64,000 bases of DNA from assembly GCF_037975245.1 (NCBI RefSeq), contig NC_092567.1, positions 1,117,214 through 1,181,213 on the forward strand, given 5' to 3'. The notes beneath the pieces were generated by a model. It was given only the letters and a program-made list of their open reading frames with translations, had not been told where the DNA came from and ran no database searches. The position numbers and the translations under genes are program-made. Below, in pieces: positions 55,601-61,600 of the stretch (the stretch's first letter is position 1; the number at the start of each line of letters is the position of its first letter). The DNA comes from Apostichopus japonicus. Lineage: Eukaryota; Echinodermata; Holothuroidea; Aspidochirotida; Stichopodidae.

Positions 55601-58600
55601 GTACATTAATCACACATGAAGTCATGAAATCCACAAATTTCTATTTGCCTTTTGACCTGCAATCTCTTATCCTGTTATCATAAGATAATCTGAAGATCAT
55701 GGAATTCAAGGGATTAAGCATTAGCCTATATTTTGCAGATCTATCACATCCAAAGATTTGCCCTTGTTCTCCATGAAATTGTTGACTGTAGGTATATTAA
55801 ACTCTCTGGAATCTGCGGCCATAACAAGAGTGTGGTATGTTACAATGATTTCACCTAAATAGGGAAACCCTCCCCCCCCCCCTGCCCCCGCCCTTTTCCC
55901 ATTCTAACCAAGGCATCATCTGAAAGGGATTATGGTGTTAAAATTGTAATAATGTAAGCTCAGGGTTGACCCATGAAGCTGCGATGACCTATATCTTAGA
56001 ACTGTTGTTGTTCATCCCATGTGTAATGTGACACGATGGTAAGTCATTAGAAGCAGCGCTTCACATGACATGGCTTATGGTTTTCTTGCCCCCTTTAATA
56101 GTAAAGAAACCTCACCTCCCTGCGCAGTGATCACTAACCCTAATTCAAAGCACCTGCTGTTCTTATGTTAATGCACTGTGGTTCAAAATCAATTTAATGC
56201 TCTGAAACACAACTGCTGATCCTTAAATTAAATGTGGCCTGAGAGATCTATGTGGTTGCAACTTTTATACTCTCTATTAGTTTGCTAGTTATTGAGCATT
56301 CCGTCTAAGACAGAAATTTTGTGTCGACCCACAAATTTAATGACAGACTTTGTTTACCATTGGCAAATCTCTGTAGTTTTGGCCTTAAAGTTAATTGCTT
56401 CATGTGGACTGAATTATAATTAAGTAGCAAAGTAAATTTCCAGACTAATGTCTTATCTTTCTTCTAATCAAATGTTATTTTTGCAGTCTACAATCATTTC
56501 TCCAAATGTACAATTATTAAGTCACTTCTTTCCTCATTTGCATGTTATACTACTAGAAAGTATAATTTGTGAGTCAATCCATGCAACAGTTTAAGATGAT
56601 GGTTGCTCTCAATTTGAAAGTGAAAGGCGTTCAACCTCGTCAACAACTTTTCACCTCTTTGATTCTTAGAAATGTACGTCTTTCATTACTGGGCTACTGT
56701 ATTAATGCCAAGTTCATACATTTGCTCTGTAAAAGAAAATTTGCATACAAATTGCTTGAAAAACACCTTCATAGGGATATGAGTGTAATGTGGAATATAT
56801 GCATATTGTATATCAAATACCCATGTTTCATATTTGATATACACAACATAGAATTGAATGCGTTGCTGTTTCTGAACAGTTGTTAATGTTTTCAATGTTG
56901 GCTTCCACACTCTCCTGTGTCCTCAAAAACATTACAACTCTTGCTTGGCTGTGCCTAGAGTAAAATTTGAGTAAAAATCCCGTAAAATTTGTAGCACTAC
57001 ACAAATGGTCACTTCTGTTCAACCAAGCTTCTTTATCTTCTTGGAGTGATTACATTTCTTGAAATTGCCTGCTAAATATGCGGCAGTAAAATAAACAAAA
57101 CTAGTAACCGATTGTCAAACTTATTAGAATGTTTCACAATACCACGGTCAGAACATTTTTTTCCCATCAGTGAGGTATTTTATAATAACCCAATTTTCCT
57201 AATGCTGGTTCATAATGCACACTTGGAAGAAATGTGGAGGGTCAAGTCCTGCAGTAAAGTATTAGACAGATTTAGCATGTGGAGACATTGAAGGCAATAA
57301 TAAGCTACAGTACATTCAGATCTTTATCCTCTCAGAGTGTGTAGCCTATGAGAGAATTATTAAGCCCAACTTATTTATACTTTAGGACCATTGTTTAATA
57401 GTACTTTTGCAAGATTTCAACAAACTATATGTTACAAAGCAATTTGGCCACAGTGTGTGATCTGTCACTTGCAGACCTCCGGGCTGCCTCTGTTACTGTT
57501 CTGGTTCTGCTTATTTAATTTTATTTTCGTAGCTGTTCACTTATAGTTTGTTTATTGTATGATTGTGTTTGTATTCACTACTGTTTTATGTTCACTGTCG
57601 ACGGGAAATAATTTCCGTTTTCTGAAATGGACAATAAAGTTTCTATCTATCTATCTACATTAGTTGCAGCTTCCTACTATTGCAAAGTTGATTTGAAATC
57701 CCAGTCAACTCCAAACTTTTGGTATCATTTCAGATTGAGAGCATTATGGCATCATTTGGAGCCGGTCTGGTCAGGGAAAGCGTTTATGTCAGAGACTATG
57801 AAATGAACTTCCAGAAAATGCTAGAAGGTGAGAGAATGGGCACTGATATGTTGACTAATTTTAGAGTTTAAAATGGTTGGTTTACTCTATTCATATTACT
57901 CTTTTCCTTGTATACAAAAGTATGATTGCTTGCTACTTGTACACTGCCATTGGCAACACCCAGCCAGAATCAGGGGACTTTTATGGCTTAAAATGCTACA
58001 TGAACAAGGCTTAGCATGTTGCATTATCCTAACCAAAAGTTTGCTTCCTAGCAGATTCACTAGAATTTCCAGAGAAATGGTTTAAACTAAAATCTTTGAA
58101 ACTTCTCTCCTCCTTGCAAACTTTTACAGTTATAAAGCTAGTAATTATCATCATCAAAAGCTTTTGTTTTTCACGAAAAGCTAATCAAAAGAATGATGTG
58201 AAGCAGTAACAGTTCCTGTTTCGAAAAAGGTTGTAATACTAGGTAAACTGTCAGTGTAAATGGTACAGTTCTAGGCTATAAATTGTGATTACGCTCGTCT
58301 GGTAAAAGTGAAAGTATTCCACATTGGGAGTTGAAAACTCCATCTCAACATCTGCTACTTTAATACTCTAGAAATATTAGATTAAAAATGTGACTTAGTT
58401 TGGCTGGCTGAACCCTCTATCCTTCCCTGGCTTGGGTCACAGTCTGTTGTCTGTTATATCATAAAGGCAGATGTTGTTCAAAAGCTTTACTATCTTCTGC
58501 CTTCTGTTTGATCTATCAATCGATCCTGATACATTTGAAATGTTGAAGTTTACTTCGTTCCACTCTTACCTGTCTCCACACAACCTTAGCACCTCATTCT

Positions 58601-61600
58601 ACCGTGTCTAGTATGCCCTGGTAATCTTGCAATGTATCCCGGCAATTTCCGTAAGATTTGCTATTCACTACAAAAACGCATGTGTAAACACTTTGGATGG
58701 TAGAATGAGAAGGAAGGGCAACGACTGGGAGAGCCATTTGTTGAGGGGCTTACTAGACAAGGTAGAATGAGGTGCTAAGGTTGTGAGGAGACAGGTAAGC
58801 TCGTCACTCGTAAATATCTAAACCAGTAAGTTTTATGATTAACTGTATTAATTCTCTCTCTACTCCAATTTTTATGTTATTTTCTTTTTCTCAGGTTCTG
58901 AAAAACCACAGACGGTCGCCGACTGGTTGGATGGACTGGGAATTGGCCAGTATCTTTATACGTTAATAGCCAACGGCTTCGACAATCTCAATTTCTTGGT
59001 GAGATATTTATCCCTCCTTCAGATGTGTTGTTCTTCGTGAAACATCTGTAAGGTTTGCAAGGAATTGTGATTATTGAGTACAAACAGGGTGGAATACTTA
59101 GTTCCATTTTATGGGCTGTGTATTGACGTGATTCTTTGCTCTAACTTTGGGACGCTTATAGTATCTTTATAAGAGCTTGACATCCTAAACAGGCGGCAAA
59201 ATGTCTAAGAACGTAAGAACGAAAAAGAAATTAAAATCTTTGCCCAGAGGAAGTTTAAGGTTCCTTTGTCTTTGAACATAACTATCCACTATACAATGTT
59301 CATAAAAGTGTCAACAATTATTATTATTATCAAAGCCAAGGGGTTATATAATTAGTGACTCATTAACATTCAAAGAATTATGAGGATGATCAACTGTAAT
59401 GTTGTTGTGCATGATAATTATCATCGATGTATCAGGAAACATTAGCACAGTAAAGACAAAGTCATGATGATGCTTGGAGGGAAGTTACTTCCTGGTTGGT
59501 CAGTTGTTGGTATCTATGTGTTAGTGGAAGATGACCAGTCGTCCCTGATTTCCAGGGGCAGTTCCCGGAGTCCATTTACCGTCCGCGGATTAGGAGTGCC
59601 CCCAATATTGTCGCCGATATTTGTTTACTGTCCCAGGGATATCGCAGAATTGGTAACAAGGCTATAAATAATTCCAGTTTTACCCCGATTGGCCTCCCAT
59701 ACATATTGACAGCTTGAAACTAAGCTCTGTGACTGGTAGCTAACTACAAACAAAGTTCTTACATGGTTCACTGCATTTAATTTTGTTTAGCCTGGAAGTC
59801 ACATGAAAAGCAACATGTTGCACTTTAGTGATGGATAGAAAAGACTTTCAGCTACCTTCAAGATTTAAATGTTCGGTAAATTTGAATCTTCGACGAGTAG
59901 TTTACAATGAGAGACCCTCAAGATGCCTTCCTTTTAAATGGTACAGTTTTAACCCAATATGTCAACATGAGAACATATGTCAGGAGCTGTTTGTAAGATC
60001 CTTTAGTTAGTGCCCATCTGGTCAACCACTCTCTGATACAGTAGCTCAAACCGGCTATGCCGGCAGGAGCGATTGTGATCCCCCACCGTCACTCTTTGCG
60101 TTCGTCAATCCGTCAGTCTATCATGTCTGTTCACAATTGTTTATAAAATTGTCAAAATGCTATCGAACACTCATTATTTAATGGATTTTAATGTAATGTG
60201 GACACAATGTTAGTTGGATGTTGGGCTACTCTACACCACCAGGAAGTGAAGGTCAAAGTCCACTTAGGGGTCACCACAGGCCATCATGTGGAAACCTTCA
60301 AAATGAATCTCCTCGTTCCCAGAGCAACTCCTGTTCATGAAAGTTGGACACAATGTTGGACTACTTTTGACCACCAGCAAGTGAGGGTCAAAGGTCATTT
60401 GGGGTCACTACAAATGACCCTTCAAAATGTATCTCCTCCTCTCCAGAGGACCACATGTTCTTGACAGTTGATTGATGATGTCATACCAATTAATGTTAGG
60501 AACAATGGAATGCATATGACATTCACTAATTAAAAATTAGTGTGTACATCCTGGCAGGAACTACTCCATCAGTGCTCTATTGATATTTCATTGGTAATTC
60601 ATGAATATGCAGTGCATCATAAATATTCATAAATCTTTTCCATCCAATTACAGGGTAACGGTATCATGGAGGATCAAGATTTGAAAGAGATCGGTATTCA
60701 GGACGAGTGTCACAGAAAGCTACTCTTAGAGGCCACAAAACTGTTACCAAAGATGAAATCAATTGGTGAGCTCTCTTGAACCAAAGTTAATCTACCTGAC
60801 AGGAGTAGTCTAAATGGAGAACCCAGTCATCTATTAAGTTACTGTACGATGGTGATATTTAATTAAGTACTTTGTTTAACTTGCTTTAAAACTTGAAAGC
60901 AATGTCAGAAAATGTGGTTTCTAATTAGTCAATGCATTTTCTTGAAAAAAAAGACGCTTTCTTCTCTCTGCCAGCACACATTAAGAAGATCAACACATGA
61001 TAAGTTAGTTACAGTAGCAATCATCAGTCAATATATCAGGTCTAATTTCAGTAAGTGACATAAGCTATTTAGTTTAAATTGTACCTATATCGAGTGGCCA
61101 TTTTACTTACCGACAAATTGTCATCAAAACTGTTCATCATTTGAGGACATATAAACAGTGCCAATATGATTCATGTAGTAATGCAATACTGTCCCCAAAC
61201 AAAACACTAAAGATCAGAAGTTGTGTCAATGTTTTGCATCACTGTTAGTTTCTATTTCTCCTGCCTAATTGAGTCTGTATTAGCTCACTCTCCTTAGTCA
61301 ACGATACCAGACAAAGAGTGTTGTGGGGGGGGGGTTTCCAGGTGAAGTCACTAAGCTGCCCAAAGTGAAATATTTAAACCCAAGTCAATTGTTTCCCACA
61401 AGTATAAGTTGATGATGGTAATATTTTAGTTTCATATTCTTGACAGATGATAGAACTGTTTAGTCTAAATTGTACCTATCAAGTGGCCACTTAACAACAT
61501 AATGTCATTAAAACTGTTTTTCATTTGAGGACATATATACGATGTCAGTATGATCCGTAATAACTGCAATACTGTCCCCAAACAAAAGACTAAAAGATCA

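Larger units (their letters stand above)
54976..57733 (+). other. Intron 8
   Basis: The intron is 2.76 kb, phase 0. It starts with an antisense LINE (54976-55456) and ends near another LINE-like 3' end (57440-57657). In 55460-57440 I see nothing beyond a C-rich run at 55870. Confidence 0.85.
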
